From NCBI RefSeq assembly GCF_003253565.1, contig NZ_QKUF01000001.1, forward strand, positions 124,001-188,000: a stretch of DNA of 64,000 nt. Direction: 5' to 3'. The notes under the pieces were generated by a model. The model did no database searches, was not told the origin of the DNA, and saw only the letters and a list, made by a program, of their open reading frames with translations. This DNA comes from Thermosporothrix hazakensis. GTDB taxonomy: Bacteria > Chloroflexota > Ktedonobacteria > Ktedonobacterales > Ktedonobacteraceae. How positions within the stretch are numbered: position 1 is the first letter of the stretch; each line of letters begins with the position of its first letter. Position numbers and translations under genes: made by a program. This document shows positions 7,728 through 16,176 of this stretch, piece after piece.

Positions 7728-8723
7728 GTGCTCAATCGCTTCTTTGGGCAGAAACCACAGGACGACGGAAAAAAGAATCAGGGTGCTGCTCAGGAACAGG
7801 CCGGGACAAAGCCCGCTTCAGAGCAACGCTTTTCTTTTTTAAGTCGTACCAAGCAGTGGTTTAGCCGCCTGGGTGCAACGATTCAGGAATCCGACCAGAT
7901 TACAGACGAGATGTGGGAAGAGTTGGAAGATCTGATGTTGGCGGCGGACATCGGCCCCAATACCACAAGCTGGCTGCTCAAGCGCCTGCATCAGAGAGTT
8001 GAAGAGGAACACATGCAGACCGGTTCCCAGGTGCAGCAGGCGTTGCGCGAGGAGCTGACCGCACTACTTGGAAAACCAACCCCTCTCCATTTTTCCCAGA
8101 CATCCCCTCTGACCGTTATTCTCGTCATCGGCGTCAATGGCTCCGGTAAAACGACCAGCATTGCCAAGATGGCCAATCGATTGACAAATGAAGGCCATAA
8201 AGTTATTCTGGCAGCAGGCGATACGTTCCGAGCAGCAGCCATCGATCAGTTGAAAGAGTGGGGAGAGCGGATTAACGTCCCCGTTATCAGCCAGAGCCCG
8301 AATTCCGATCCCGGAGCGGTGGTTTATGATGCCTTACAGGCCGCCCAAAACCGTGGCAGTGATGTGTTAATCGTCGATACTGCCGGGCGTCTCCATACCA
8401 AGTACAACTTGATGGAAGAGCTGAGAAAGATCAATAAAATCATTCAGAAATTTGTCCCCGATGGTCCGCATGAGTTGCTGATGGTGATTGATGCCACAAC
8501 CGGGCAGAACGCCCTGCTTCAGGCCCGCAAGTTCGCGGAGCACATCGGCCTGACCGGCGTCGTCATCACCAAGATGGATAGTACCGCAAAAGGTGGGTTT
8601 GCATTCGCTGTCGCAGATGATCTAGGGGTACCGATTAAATTCATCGGCACAGGCGAAAAGGTCGGAGACCTGATTCCCTTTGATCCAAAGAGCTTTGTGT
8701 CAGCGCTCTTTGCAGAAGAATAA
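7728..8723 (+). CDS. ftsY: signal recognition particle receptor FtsY
   Basis: SRP-receptor GTPase that docks the SRP-ribosome complex at the cytoplasmic membrane for co-translational insertion. The protein has 331 residues. A short basic N-terminus (NRFFGQKPQ) replaces the long acidic A domain of E. coli FtsY. Then comes the N domain (TDEMWEELEDLMLAADIG) and the G domain with GVNGSGKTT near residue 135, DTFRAAAIDQL, DTAGRLH, TKMDSTAKGG and the closing GTGEKVGDL. The GTG at 7728 is preceded by AAGGAG 11 bases upstream; the frame extends to 7674 without a better site. accD follows after 15 bases, so ftsY-accD-accA look like one transcript. Confidence 0.93.
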   Translation: MLNRFFGQKPQDDGKKNQGAAQEQAGTKPASEQRFSFLSRTKQWFSRLGATIQESDQITDEMWEELEDLMLAADIGPNTTSWLLKRLHQRVEEEHMQTGSQVQQALREELTALLGKPTPLHFSQTSPLTVILVIGVNGSGKTTSIAKMANRLTNEGHKVILAAGDTFRAAAIDQLKEWGERINVPVISQSPNSDPGAVVYDALQAAQNRGSDVLIVDTAGRLHTKYNLMEELRKINKIIQKFVPDGPHELLMVIDATTGQNALLQARKFAEHIGLTGVVITKMDSTAKGGFAFAVADDLGVPIKFIGTGEKVGDLIPFDPKSFVSALFAEE

Positions 8724-8738
8724 CGAGGAGGATCACAC

Positions 8739-9662
8739 ATGGCAAAAGAAGCGGCTACCCCTACTACTCGGCAAAACTTCTCTGCCGATCAAGCCTCTTC
8801 TCTCTCAACAGTTGGCAATATTGCCGTCAAATGTCCCAAATGTAAAGAAATTCACTATAACCGGGACTGGGAAAAGAATCTGAAGGTCTGTCCTCGCTGC
8901 AACCACCACGGGCGTATCTCGGCCAGAGAGCGTATCAATCTGCTTGTTGATCCCGGTAGCTTCGTTGAAATTGACGCGGACATGCTCCCGGCTGATCCAC
9001 TGCACTTTGTCGCTTCACCTCCGGGAGATGCCAAAAAGCCCCCCTATGCCGCCAAACTTGAGGAAGAACGTCAGAAGAAGGGCCAGAATGAGGCGGTCAT
9101 CAGTGGATATGCCACAATCGATGCACAGCCGCTTGCCCTCGCAATTATGGACTTCCAGTTTATGGCGGGCTCTATGGGCTCCGTGGTTGGCGAGAAGATC
9201 ACCCGCACCATTGAACTGGCGCTTGAACGCTCCATTCCTGTCCTCATTTCGTCGACCTCCGGCGGCGCACGAATGCAGGAAGGTATCTTCTCTTTGATGC
9301 AGATGGCAAAAACTTCGGCTGCTCTCGCAAAACTTGGTGAGGCAGGCCTACCCTACATCAGTCTGCTGACAGACCCGACAACCGGTGGCGTCTCCGCTAG
9401 CTTTGCCTTCCTCGGCGATATCATCCTTGCCGAGCCCGGCGCGCTTGTCTGCTTCACAGGCCCCCGCGTCATTGAAGGCTTCATGCATATTAAGGTACCA
9501 GAGGGTACAATTAACTCGGAATTTGCCCTGCAACATGGTATGATTGATGCTGTCGTCCACAGACGAGACTTGCGGCAGACACTTTCCCGTCTGCTTCAGA
9601 TGTACTCCGGTTCGACGAAAAAAGAGGAAACGGCTTATAGGAAAAGACAATATGGCTTATGA
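8739..9662 (+). CDS. accD: acetyl-CoA carboxylase carboxyltransferase subunit beta
   Basis: Transfers the carboxyl group from carboxybiotin to acetyl-CoA together with AccA, forming malonyl-CoA for fatty acid synthesis. The 307-residue protein starts with the diagnostic four-Cys zinc ribbon (C31, C34, C50, C53). The crotonase-like core follows, with SSTSGGARMQEG and the LTDPTTGGVSASFAFLGD segment that binds acyl-CoA. The start has GAGGAGG 8 bases upstream. It is the second gene of a tight ftsY-accD-accA unit and its last 11 bases overlap accA. The biotin carrier (accB) and carboxylase (accC) genes are not in the window. Confidence 0.94.
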   Translation: MAKEAATPTTRQNFSADQASSLSTVGNIAVKCPKCKEIHYNRDWEKNLKVCPRCNHHGRISARERINLLVDPGSFVEIDADMLPADPLHFVASPPGDAKKPPYAAKLEEERQKKGQNEAVISGYATIDAQPLALAIMDFQFMAGSMGSVVGEKITRTIELALERSIPVLISSTSGGARMQEGIFSLMQMAKTSAALAKLGEAGLPYISLLTDPTTGGVSASFAFLGDIILAEPGALVCFTGPRVIEGFMHIKVPEGTINSEFALQHGMIDAVVHRRDLRQTLSRLLQMYSGSTKKEETAYRKRQYGL

Positions 9663-10638
9663 CCTGGAATTCGAAAAACCGCTGGCAGAGCTCGAAAAGA
9701 AGATCCATTCTCTCCAGCGCAAGGGTGACCGGCTAAAGCCAGAAGAATTTACACAGTTACAGCTTCTGGAGAGCGAGCTGCTCAAGCGCACTGAAGAGAT
9801 TTACAGCAATCTCAACGCATGGCAGACCGTGCAGGTCGCTCGTCACAAAAACCGCCCTTATACTCTGGACTATATCAAGCTTATTTGCGACGATTTCTTT
9901 GAGCTTCACGGCGATCGGACCTTCGGCGACGATCATGCTATTGTTGGCGGACTGGCAACAATCGACGGACAAACCCTGATGCTCATCGGACACCAGAAGG
10001 GGCGGGATATGAAAGAGATGCAGTACCGCAATCTCGGCATGCCTCACCCCGAAGGATATCGCAAAGCACAACGCTTGATGCGCCATGCCGCGAAGTTTCA
10101 CATCCCTGTAGTGACCCTTGTTGATGCGTCCGGCGCTTCTCCGGCGCTGGTTGATGAAGAGCGTGGACAGGCTGAGGCAATCGCTTCATGTCTCTATTTG
10201 ATGCCCCGCCTGCGCATTCCGACCATCTCCATTGTGATCGGTGAAGGTGGCAGTGGTGGCGCTCTGGCGATCAGTGTAGCCGATCGCATCCTGATGCTTG
10301 AGCACAGCTACTACACGATCGCCGCCCCTGAAGCCGCCGCCGACATCCTCTGGCGTGATCGCGCACAGGCTCCACTGGCCGCAGAAGGACAACGCATTCG
10401 AGCCAGAGATATGCTTGAGCTTGGGATCATCGATGGACTCATCGCCGAACCTCTCGGCGGCGCACACCGCAATCATCGCCTGGCGGCTGAGTCCCTGAAA
10501 CAGGCTCTCCTGCAACACCTGGAAGAACTGAAACGTATTCCGCTGGACGAGCTCCTTGAGCAGCGCTATCAAAAATATCGAAATATCGGGCACTTTGAGA
10601 GCGCTCCTGCACAGGAAACCTCGCCCATCCAGGCATAA
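9652..10638 (+). CDS. accA: acetyl-CoA carboxylase carboxyltransferase subunit alpha
   Basis: Partner of AccD in the carboxyltransferase tetramer. The 328-residue protein has the AccA N-terminus (LEFEKPLAELEKKIHSLQ), then RPYTLDYI, FFELHGDRTFGDD, GHQKGRD, NLGMPHPEGYRKA and the oxyanion segment IGEGGSGGALAI. The start at 9652 is fixed by homology at the N-terminus and by AGGAAAAG upstream; it overlaps the end of accD by 11 bases, so translation is probably coupled. The frame is open upstream to 9544 but only inside accD. Transcription appears to end before the tRNA promoter at 10643. Confidence 0.94.
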   Translation: MAYDLEFEKPLAELEKKIHSLQRKGDRLKPEEFTQLQLLESELLKRTEEIYSNLNAWQTVQVARHKNRPYTLDYIKLICDDFFELHGDRTFGDDHAIVGGLATIDGQTLMLIGHQKGRDMKEMQYRNLGMPHPEGYRKAQRLMRHAAKFHIPVVTLVDASGASPALVDEERGQAEAIASCLYLMPRLRIPTISIVIGEGGSGGALAISVADRILMLEHSYYTIAAPEAAADILWRDRAQAPLAAEGQRIRARDMLELGIIDGLIAEPLGGAHRNHRLAAESLKQALLQHLEELKRIPLDELLEQRYQKYRNIGHFESAPAQETSPIQA

Positions 10639-10642
10639 CCTC

Positions 10643-10671
10643 TTGACAATTGTCCGTAGATGCGCTAATAT
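10643..10671 (+). promoter_or_regulatory. consensus promoter of tRNA-Leu
   Basis: Perfect TTGACA (10643-10648), 17-base spacer, TAATAT (10666-10671), 39 bases upstream of the mature tRNA 5' end. Starts only 5 bases after the accA stop. Confidence 0.85.
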
Positions 10672-10709
10672 ATGCATCGCAAAGGATGCGCAAGCATCAC
10701 GGACAACTT

Positions 10710-10793
10710 GCCGGTGTGGCGGAACGGTATACGCGTCTGTCTCAAAAACAGATCCCGCAAGGGTTGAGGGTTCGAATCTCTCCACCGGCACCA
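10710..10793 (+). tRNA. tRNA-Leu (anticodon CAA)
   Basis: Type II tRNA of 84 bases including an encoded CCA end (10791-10793). The acceptor stem GCCGGTG pairs with CACCGGC. The anticodon stem TCTGT/ACAGA encloses the loop CTCAAAA, giving CAA at positions 34-36, which reads UUG. A long variable arm and the T-loop GTTCGAATC are present. It has its own consensus promoter and a terminator. Confidence 0.96.
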
Positions 10794-10810
10794 CTACTTC
10801 GCAAATCAAG

Positions 10811-10848
10811 GACTCATGAGGCGCAATAAGCCACTTGAGTCTTTTTTT
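10811..10848 (+). terminator. terminator of tRNA-Leu
   Basis: GACTCA/TGAGTC outer stem (10811-10816/10836-10841) with an inner GGC/GCC pair, followed by seven T. It lies 18 bases behind the tRNA. Confidence 0.85.
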
Positions 10849-11074
10849 CTTCAGTGATAGCCACCCTGTACGGCTTTCTTTTATCCTCAGGATCCATCCC
10901 GAACGCATCGCTTTCTTGCTCTTCTGTAGAAGTAATTCCAGCCTGCCTCGTTTGGATACGCATCTCAAGTACCTCCGCAAGCAGTCTGAGTTTTTTGGCC
11001 TTCCCCGCACTACCTCCTCTCTGCTTTTCCGCTTTTATCGCTTGTTCCCTCCCGGCATGCTCACCACTTTTTCC

Positions 11075-11104
11075 CTGAAACAATTCATCATGATATGTTA
11101 TACT
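11075..11104 (+). promoter_or_regulatory. possible promoter for the LuxR-type regulator
   Basis: CTGAAA (11075-11080), 18-base spacer, TATACT (11099-11104). If used, the leader to 11508 would be about 400 bases and would include the dyad at 11161. Confidence 0.35.
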
Positions 11105-11160
11105 GTAATACTTATAGATCTTTTCTTTTCTCTTTCACTTTCTGTTCTCTACTCTCCATA

Positions 11161-11179
11161 TGTTTCAAATTGTGAAACA
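11161..11179. promoter_or_regulatory. operator-like inverted repeat
   Basis: Perfect 7-bp half-sites TGTTTCA-N5-TGAAACA, 57 bases downstream of a promoter-like -10 box. The size fits a dimeric helix-turn-helix repressor or activator. Confidence 0.45.
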
Positions 11180-11507
11180 TTGTAACGGTGATTCGAGGAG
11201 CAGGACCGATGCTAACATCTTTTTCTTTTCTTCGGAAAATGCACAGTTTCCATAAGCTGCAAACACATAAGCGTCAAAAATGTCGTCTTCCACCGTTTAC
11301 AGCTTGAGATTACATGTAAACCGCGTTTTCTCTCTTGTATATGACCTGCCTGATTCTCTGCATTCATAGCATGCCAACAAAGGGGGAATAGAGACGCACC
11401 CTGTTTTGCAGAAATAGCCGCTATTTCATGCAAGCAGCGGAGCAGAGACAAGCATCTTTTTCTTTTCTCTATCGAGAAACAGCACACAAGCAGGGGGAAA
11501 ACTGTCT

Positions 11508-14441
11508 ATGGGAGATCAAACATCGGATCTGGCCATTTTTAAACACTCTATTTGCACGCCATCCACCGCCTTTGTAGGGCGACAAAAAGAGCTCACACTG
11601 CTTCAAGAGCAGTATCAGGCAGTCTTACAGGGTACCACACGTGTCGTGTTCCTGATAGGGGATCAGGGCATTGGTAAAACCCGGCTGCTCCATGAATTCG
11701 CCGCCCGGGCGCAGCAAGCAGGAGCGCTTCCCCTCCACGGTAATGCGTCCGACTCCGAAGGGATGCCGCCCTTTCTTCCCTTCCTTGAGGCACTTGGCGG
11801 CTACATTCGACAGGCACCACTTGCCATCCTGAAAGAGCAATGCACTGGTTTGACGCATTCGCTGCTCAGGATTTTCCCGGAACTGGCCCTCCGATTGGGC
11901 GAGCTTCCCACCCCGGCGTATCCCTCGCCACCGGAACAGTCACAGCTTCGCCTCTATGAAGCCGTTGGCTATTTTCTGACCGCGATCAGCCGGACACAGC
12001 CGCTTCTCTTGCTGCTGGATGACCTGCACTGGTGCGATAGCGCAAGCTTTACCTTGCTCAGCCATATTGTGCGCCACCAGCGTGACGCTCGCATCTTGAT
12101 CGTTGGCGCGTTTCTCTCGGGCGGAGAAACTCAGAATCGCTCATTGGACCACACCTTAAACAACCTGATCCGGCTGCGCACCCTGACCATGCTGACACTA
12201 CAGCCACTCTCATTCGAGCAGATCGCCATTCTGGGTGAAAACTATCTGGGCTCGTCCATCGAAGAGCGGACCTGCCGCTTCCTTTATGAGCAAAGCGAGG
12301 GCAACCCGTTCTTTACAGAAGAGTTGCTCCAGAACTGGCTTGAAACCAACCTGCTGGTAAAAAATGAACATCAATGGGAGATCGCCCCGGAGACGCCGCT
12401 TCCACAACAGCTCCCACCGAGCATTGTCGGCACGTTACGTCAGCGTTTTCAACGCCTTCCATCTAACACTATCGATATCCTGCGTATTGCAGCCACCATT
12501 GGCCGTTCGTTTGATCTTTCACTGCTCACGGCTATCACTGGCCTGGAAAGCGAGATCATAGAGGATCGTTTGCTTGCCGCCGAGCAGGCCCACCTGGTTA
12601 CATCTGCACAACCGGAAACCTATCGCTTTACGCATGACACCATTCGAGCCACGCTCTATCTGGAAGTCAGCTCCTCACGACGGAGACGCCTGCATGAACA
12701 GATCGGACAGGCGCTCGAACAGCGCTACACCTCCCAGGAGCGAAATAGCCTGCAACGACTCGCAGAACTGACCTTTCACTTTATCCACAGCACGAACCGG
12801 GAAAAGATCATTACCTACTCGCGCTACGCAGCCGAAGCCGCCCAACAAAATGAGGCAATCGAGGAAGCGCTACATCATTACCGCCGCATCCTCGATCTTC
12901 TCGATGCACGCGATCCGCAACGCGGTCAACTTCTGCTGAAAATCGGTGAGCTTACCAGCTCGCAGCATCGAGAGGCTGAGGCGATCGCCACCTTTGAGAC
13001 CGCACTTCACTGGTTCATCCATAACGAGGATCCCCTGAATGCAGCTCGTGCCGCTCATTGTCTGGGCCGCATCTACTGGGCGCAGCGCAATATCCATCTC
13101 GCACAGAGCACGCTGGAATACGCTCTATCACTCTATGCAGGACACCAGGAACCGGAGATCATTGGCCTGCAACTTGACCTGGCAACGTTGCTTACCCTCT
13201 TCCTCGGCCAAAGCAAGCAAGGGGCTCTCTATGCCCGCAAAGCCGAAGCGCTGGCTCGGATGCTTAAACAAGAGACGCTAGAAGCGCTGGCAAATCATAT
13301 CTTGCGCTTTCCGGCCCTGACAGGCGAAGAACTCCATCCCTACCAGCAATCGCTAGAAGCCGTTATCGCCGAGATGCAGCACCCGAACCTGCGAGCCGAA
13401 GCCGCGCTTGGCTACTGGTATCTGACCCGTGGCGCATGTCGTGCTAGCAAGATTCGACGGGCAGGCGCAATCAGCCGAAAACGGCTGGACCTGATGCCCA
13501 CTTCCGGCCATCTGCTATTTCAGCGCGATACCTATATCTGGCTGGCCTACCTGCATACCGTGCAGGGAGACTGGAAGACCGCTGACGCTCTGCTAACACA
13601 GCTTCCCGGATCACATGCATATCCGGCCCTGCTTACCCGAGGCTTCACCGCGTATCTGCGTGAAGAGTATGCCGAGGCGAAAACGCTCCTGCAACAGGCC
13701 TTACAGGCAAGCAGAAATAGCCTCAAGCAGGCTGATCCGGCGCTGATCGGGCTCCTTGCCCTGACAGAGCTGGCAACAAACAATCACAGTGCTGCATATA
13801 TACATATGCAAGAACTTAAAACATGGCTCAGCGTGCTTCCAGACGCCGCGCATCAAACAGCTCCAGCGCTTGTCTTTTTCGCCCTGCTGGCCCTGGCCTA
13901 CAACGATCAGGCCACTATTACCTATGCCTATACGCGCCTTAAAAGCTTTGAGGGTCTCTTCGCCTGGTTTCTGGTTGACCGCATCCTCGGCATGCTTGCC
14001 CTTCGCTGTCAGCAACAGGAGCAGGCACGCGCCTATCTTCAGCGCGCCGAACAGACAGCACGCTCTGAGGGCCTTCACCCCGAACTGATACAGGTAATCC
14101 TGGCGCAGGCAGCACTACAACCCGAAAGCAACCGGCTCCTCAAGCATGCACTTCATCTCAGCGAAGAGCTGGCCCTGCATACAACCGCAAGCCGGATTCG
14201 CCAGCAGCTTGATGAGCCCACTGATATGCCCGAATCACCACCTCTTCCGGCCAATCTGACCAGAAGAGAAAAAGAGGTACTACGGCTTGTCGCAAAGGGC
14301 AGAAGCAACAAACAGATTGCCCGCTCCCTCAACCTGAGTGAGCGTACGGTTGCCAATCACATCTCAAATATCTTGCATAAGATCAGATGCGAGAATCGGG
14401 TTGCTGCAACCACCTTTGCGATTCGCCATAAACTCGTATAA
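11508..14441 (+). CDS. LAL-type LuxR family transcriptional regulator with AAA ATPase domain
   Basis: Large ATP-binding regulator (977 residues) of the MalT/LAL class. The N-terminal AAA_16-like ATPase has FVGRQKEL, Walker A GDQGIGKTRLL near residues 51-61 and Walker B LLLLLDDLHW near 167-176. A long alpha-helical repeat region (TPR-like) occupies about residues 420-900. The C-terminal LuxR helix-turn-helix (LTRREKEVLRLVAKG, then NKQIARSLNLSERTVANHI) is near 915-970. Such proteins bind an inducer, oligomerise with ATP and activate transcription. The target is unknown; no pathway genes are directly next to it. The start has AGGGGGAA 9 bases upstream. An operator-like dyad lies in its long leader. 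Confidence 0.88.
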   Translation: MGDQTSDLAIFKHSICTPSTAFVGRQKELTLLQEQYQAVLQGTTRVVFLIGDQGIGKTRLLHEFAARAQQAGALPLHGNASDSEGMPPFLPFLEALGGYIRQAPLAILKEQCTGLTHSLLRIFPELALRLGELPTPAYPSPPEQSQLRLYEAVGYFLTAISRTQPLLLLLDDLHWCDSASFTLLSHIVRHQRDARILIVGAFLSGGETQNRSLDHTLNNLIRLRTLTMLTLQPLSFEQIAILGENYLGSSIEERTCRFLYEQSEGNPFFTEELLQNWLETNLLVKNEHQWEIAPETPLPQQLPPSIVGTLRQRFQRLPSNTIDILRIAATIGRSFDLSLLTAITGLESEIIEDRLLAAEQAHLVTSAQPETYRFTHDTIRATLYLEVSSSRRRRLHEQIGQALEQRYTSQERNSLQRLAELTFHFIHSTNREKIITYSRYAAEAAQQNEAIEEALHHYRRILDLLDARDPQRGQLLLKIGELTSSQHREAEAIATFETALHWFIHNEDPLNAARAAHCLGRIYWAQRNIHLAQSTLEYALSLYAGHQEPEIIGLQLDLATLLTLFLGQSKQGALYARKAEALARMLKQETLEALANHILRFPALTGEELHPYQQSLEAVIAEMQHPNLRAEAALGYWYLTRGACRASKIRRAGAISRKRLDLMPTSGHLLFQRDTYIWLAYLHTVQGDWKTADALLTQLPGSHAYPALLTRGFTAYLREEYAEAKTLLQQALQASRNSLKQADPALIGLLALTELATNNHSAAYIHMQELKTWLSVLPDAAHQTAPALVFFALLALAYNDQATITYAYTRLKSFEGLFAWFLVDRILGMLALRCQQQEQARAYLQRAEQTARSEGLHPELIQVILAQAALQPESNRLLKHALHLSEELALHTTASRIRQQLDEPTDMPESPPLPANLTRREKEVLRLVAKGRSNKQIARSLNLSERTVANHISNILHKIRCENRVAATTFAIRHKLV

Positions 14442-14669
14442 CGTTCCAAAACCGGCCTGTTTGCGCTCGCCTTGAAAGGGGATGAAAGCACGCCAGCAGG
14501 CCGCATCTGGTTCTCTCTCACTATAGCATCGAATGGTTGTCAACCTGTTGTTTTCTCCGTTGTAGATACGTTGTCAATTCTTTTGTAGCGTCAAGGAATT
14601 CATATGAGACGCTTTCTAGCAATTTAGTGGCGCAGCAAGCATATCTCGTTCGCTTCCTTTAAGCTGAAG

Positions 14670-14689
14670 TATAGGTAAGAATACCTATA
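14670..14689. promoter_or_regulatory. operator-like perfect dyad
   Basis: TATAGGTA-N4-TACCTATA, eight perfect bases on each side. It lies about 160 bases upstream of the promoter-like pair before the ABM/response-regulator genes. Confidence 0.5.
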
Positions 14690-14826
14690 TCGCGAATAGC
14701 TGATCAATGTCCTATTTGAGAAGTGTGATAGCAAGCTCCCAGTTGGAAAGGCACGTTTTTTCTCGCCTAAATAGAGAAAGGTACATCATCTTATGTAACA
14801 GAATTGAGCAGTTTATCCGATGATAA

Positions 14827-14854
14827 TTTGCAAAAACCGATGTTATACTACAAT
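14827..14854 (+). promoter_or_regulatory. possible promoter of the ABM / response regulator pair
   Basis: TTTGCA (14827-14832), 16-base spacer, TACAAT (14849-14854); an overlapping TATACT (14844-14849) is an alternative -10. The leader to 15000 would be about 140 bases. Confidence 0.45.
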
Positions 14855-14999
14855 GGTTAGATAAAGAGCGTATTTACATACATCACTTTCGTGACAGGAG
14901 TCGCCTGTTTCCGCCGCTTGCAATGCTTTTCCCTGTCACACTCAGGATAGAGCAAAGGGCATCTCACCAACGGCGGTTCACAGTGTAAAAGGAGGGAAG

Positions 15000-15314
15000 A
15001 TGTTTGTTGTTACCATAGCGTACCGGGCCAAAAACGGAGAAGAAGACGCAGTTTTAGCCCTTCATGAGGACTGGCAACGCAGACGACCCGCCCGGATCGG
15101 GCATTCTCTCTCCTGGGAGCTCTTGCGCAGGACAGATATCCCGCGTGAATTCCTCTTTATCGGTCATTTTGAAAATCAAGAAGCGGCACAGGCAATCCTC
15201 AAGAATCTTGAGCAGGACGCATGGTACAGCCGCCTTATCAGCCTGCTTGAGAGAGAGCCAACCTACTCACAGTATTATCGTGAATTAGTCGTTCCACAGC
15301 AGCAGGGGGCATGA
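15000..15314 (+). CDS. antibiotic biosynthesis monooxygenase (ABM) domain protein
   Basis: A 104-residue single-domain protein with the dimeric ferredoxin-like alpha/beta pattern: strand MFVVTIAYRAKNG, helix AVLALHEDWQ, strand FLFIGHFENQEAAQAILKN and a final DAWYSRLISLL. ABM-like proteins include quinol monooxygenases and IsdG-type haem oxygenases, but many have no known substrate. No specific active-site signature (for example a haem-binding His) can be named here. The ATG has AAAGGAGGG 5-6 bases upstream. A response regulator gene follows after 35 bases, so the protein could be a sensor partner or a target of that regulator; this is inference from adjacency only. Confidence 0.65.
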   Translation: MFVVTIAYRAKNGEEDAVLALHEDWQRRRPARIGHSLSWELLRRTDIPREFLFIGHFENQEAAQAILKNLEQDAWYSRLISLLEREPTYSQYYRELVVPQQQGA

Positions 15315-15349
15315 ATCGGACCACCTAGTAGAAACAGGAAGGTATCGTC

Positions 15350-16105
15350 ATGAAATTGCTTATTGTTGACACTGACCGGGATTGGGTTGAGATGCTTACC
15401 GGATGGCTGAAAACTCTGGGGTATGAGGTCTGCCGAGCCTATACGCTGGACCGCGCTAAACGCGAATGGGAAGAACAACAGCCTGATCTCGTCATCCTTG
15501 AGCCAACAATGGAAATAATCGGCGAAACGGATGCCCTGGCACTGTGCCGCGAGCTCCGGCGCAAGCATGATGCTCTGATTCTTGCGACCACTCGTGGCAA
15601 AAGCGAGCAGGACGAGATTTACTGCCTGGAATCGGGCGCAGATGACTATCTCTGCAAGCCCTTTTTCCCGGGTCAACTGCTTGCCCATATCCGCGCCCTG
15701 ACGCGCCGCGTCCGCTCAACACTTTCGTTACAGCCCTCATCACTCATCACGGTTGGCCCGATCAGCATTGATGCCCTGCATAATCAAGTCACGGTGCGCG
15801 GGAAAACCTTCAACCTGACGCCGACCGAAGGAAAACTCCTGCATTTTCTCGCAATCAACGCGAACAACGTGTGTACAGCCAATCAGATCGTATCACACAT
15901 CTGGGGCTATGGAAACGATGGGGATATCTATTTGATTAAATCGCATATTCATCATCTCCGCCAAAAAATAGAACCCGATCCGAGCAACCCGACCTATATC
16001 ATCACGATTCGTGGCGTTGGCTACTCGTTAGTCCGACGGGCTGCCGAAGAAGATGCCTACATCTCTGAGGAAACCGCGCGCACGCTTCGCGTTATAACCG
16101 GCTAA
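15350..16105 (+). CDS. OmpR-family response regulator with atypical receiver (Asp to Glu)
   Basis: A receiver plus winged-helix regulator, 251 residues. The receiver (about 1-115) has D7 but T8 in the acidic pair (IVDTD), and the phospho-acceptor position reads VILEP, so Glu51 stands where Asp is expected. The conserved Thr (T80/T81) and Lys103 in CKPFF are kept. The winged-helix domain (about 130-235) is standard: LTPTEGKLLHFLA, VCTANQIVSHIWGY and the wing ITIRGVGYSLV. Glu at this site often mimics the phosphorylated state, so the protein may be active without a kinase; no histidine kinase is nearby. The ATG has a weak GGAAGG site about 10 bases upstream. It appears to share a transcript with the ABM gene. 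Confidence 0.88.
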   Translation: MKLLIVDTDRDWVEMLTGWLKTLGYEVCRAYTLDRAKREWEEQQPDLVILEPTMEIIGETDALALCRELRRKHDALILATTRGKSEQDEIYCLESGADDYLCKPFFPGQLLAHIRALTRRVRSTLSLQPSSLITVGPISIDALHNQVTVRGKTFNLTPTEGKLLHFLAINANNVCTANQIVSHIWGYGNDGDIYLIKSHIHHLRQKIEPDPSNPTYIITIRGVGYSLVRRAAEEDAYISEETARTLRVITG

Positions 16106-16138
16106 CATTCAGACATGTCGACCCTTGAATACACGCTC

Positions 16139-16176
16139 AAGGCATCGTGTCGGCAGTGCAGGTGACACGATGCCTT
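16139..16176. terminator. strong hairpin between convergent genes
   Basis: Perfect 13-bp stem (16139-16151 with 16164-16176) around a 12-base loop. There is no clear T-run on either side, but its place between two convergent stops suggests a bidirectional terminator; the last two bases overlap the stop of the FemAB-like gene. Confidence 0.55.

Larger units (their letters stand above)
10849..11507 (+). other. intergenic region upstream of the LuxR-type regulator
   Basis: About 660 bases without a supported gene. It carries a possible promoter (11075-11104) and a 19-base dyad (11161-11179). The 89-codon minus-strand frame (10814-11083) is charged but runs through the tRNA terminator and has no ribosome site. 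Confidence 0.5.
14442..14999. other. intergenic region between the LuxR regulator and the ABM-domain gene
   Basis: Contains a possible weak terminator hairpin for the LuxR gene (CGGCCTG 14453-14459 with CAGGCCG 14497-14503, no T-run), a perfect dyad (14670-14689) and a promoter-like pair (14827-14854). No protein gene is seen. Confidence 0.5.

Noticed and set aside
10186..11010. 275-codon minus-strand frame overlapping accA and the tRNA
   Set aside because: It is antisense to accA and tRNA-Leu, and its codon pattern is the shadow of accA.
10814..11083. 89-codon minus-strand frame rich in Lys, Glu and Arg
   Set aside because: It starts at TTG without a ribosome site, runs through the tRNA terminator and has no similarity I recognise.
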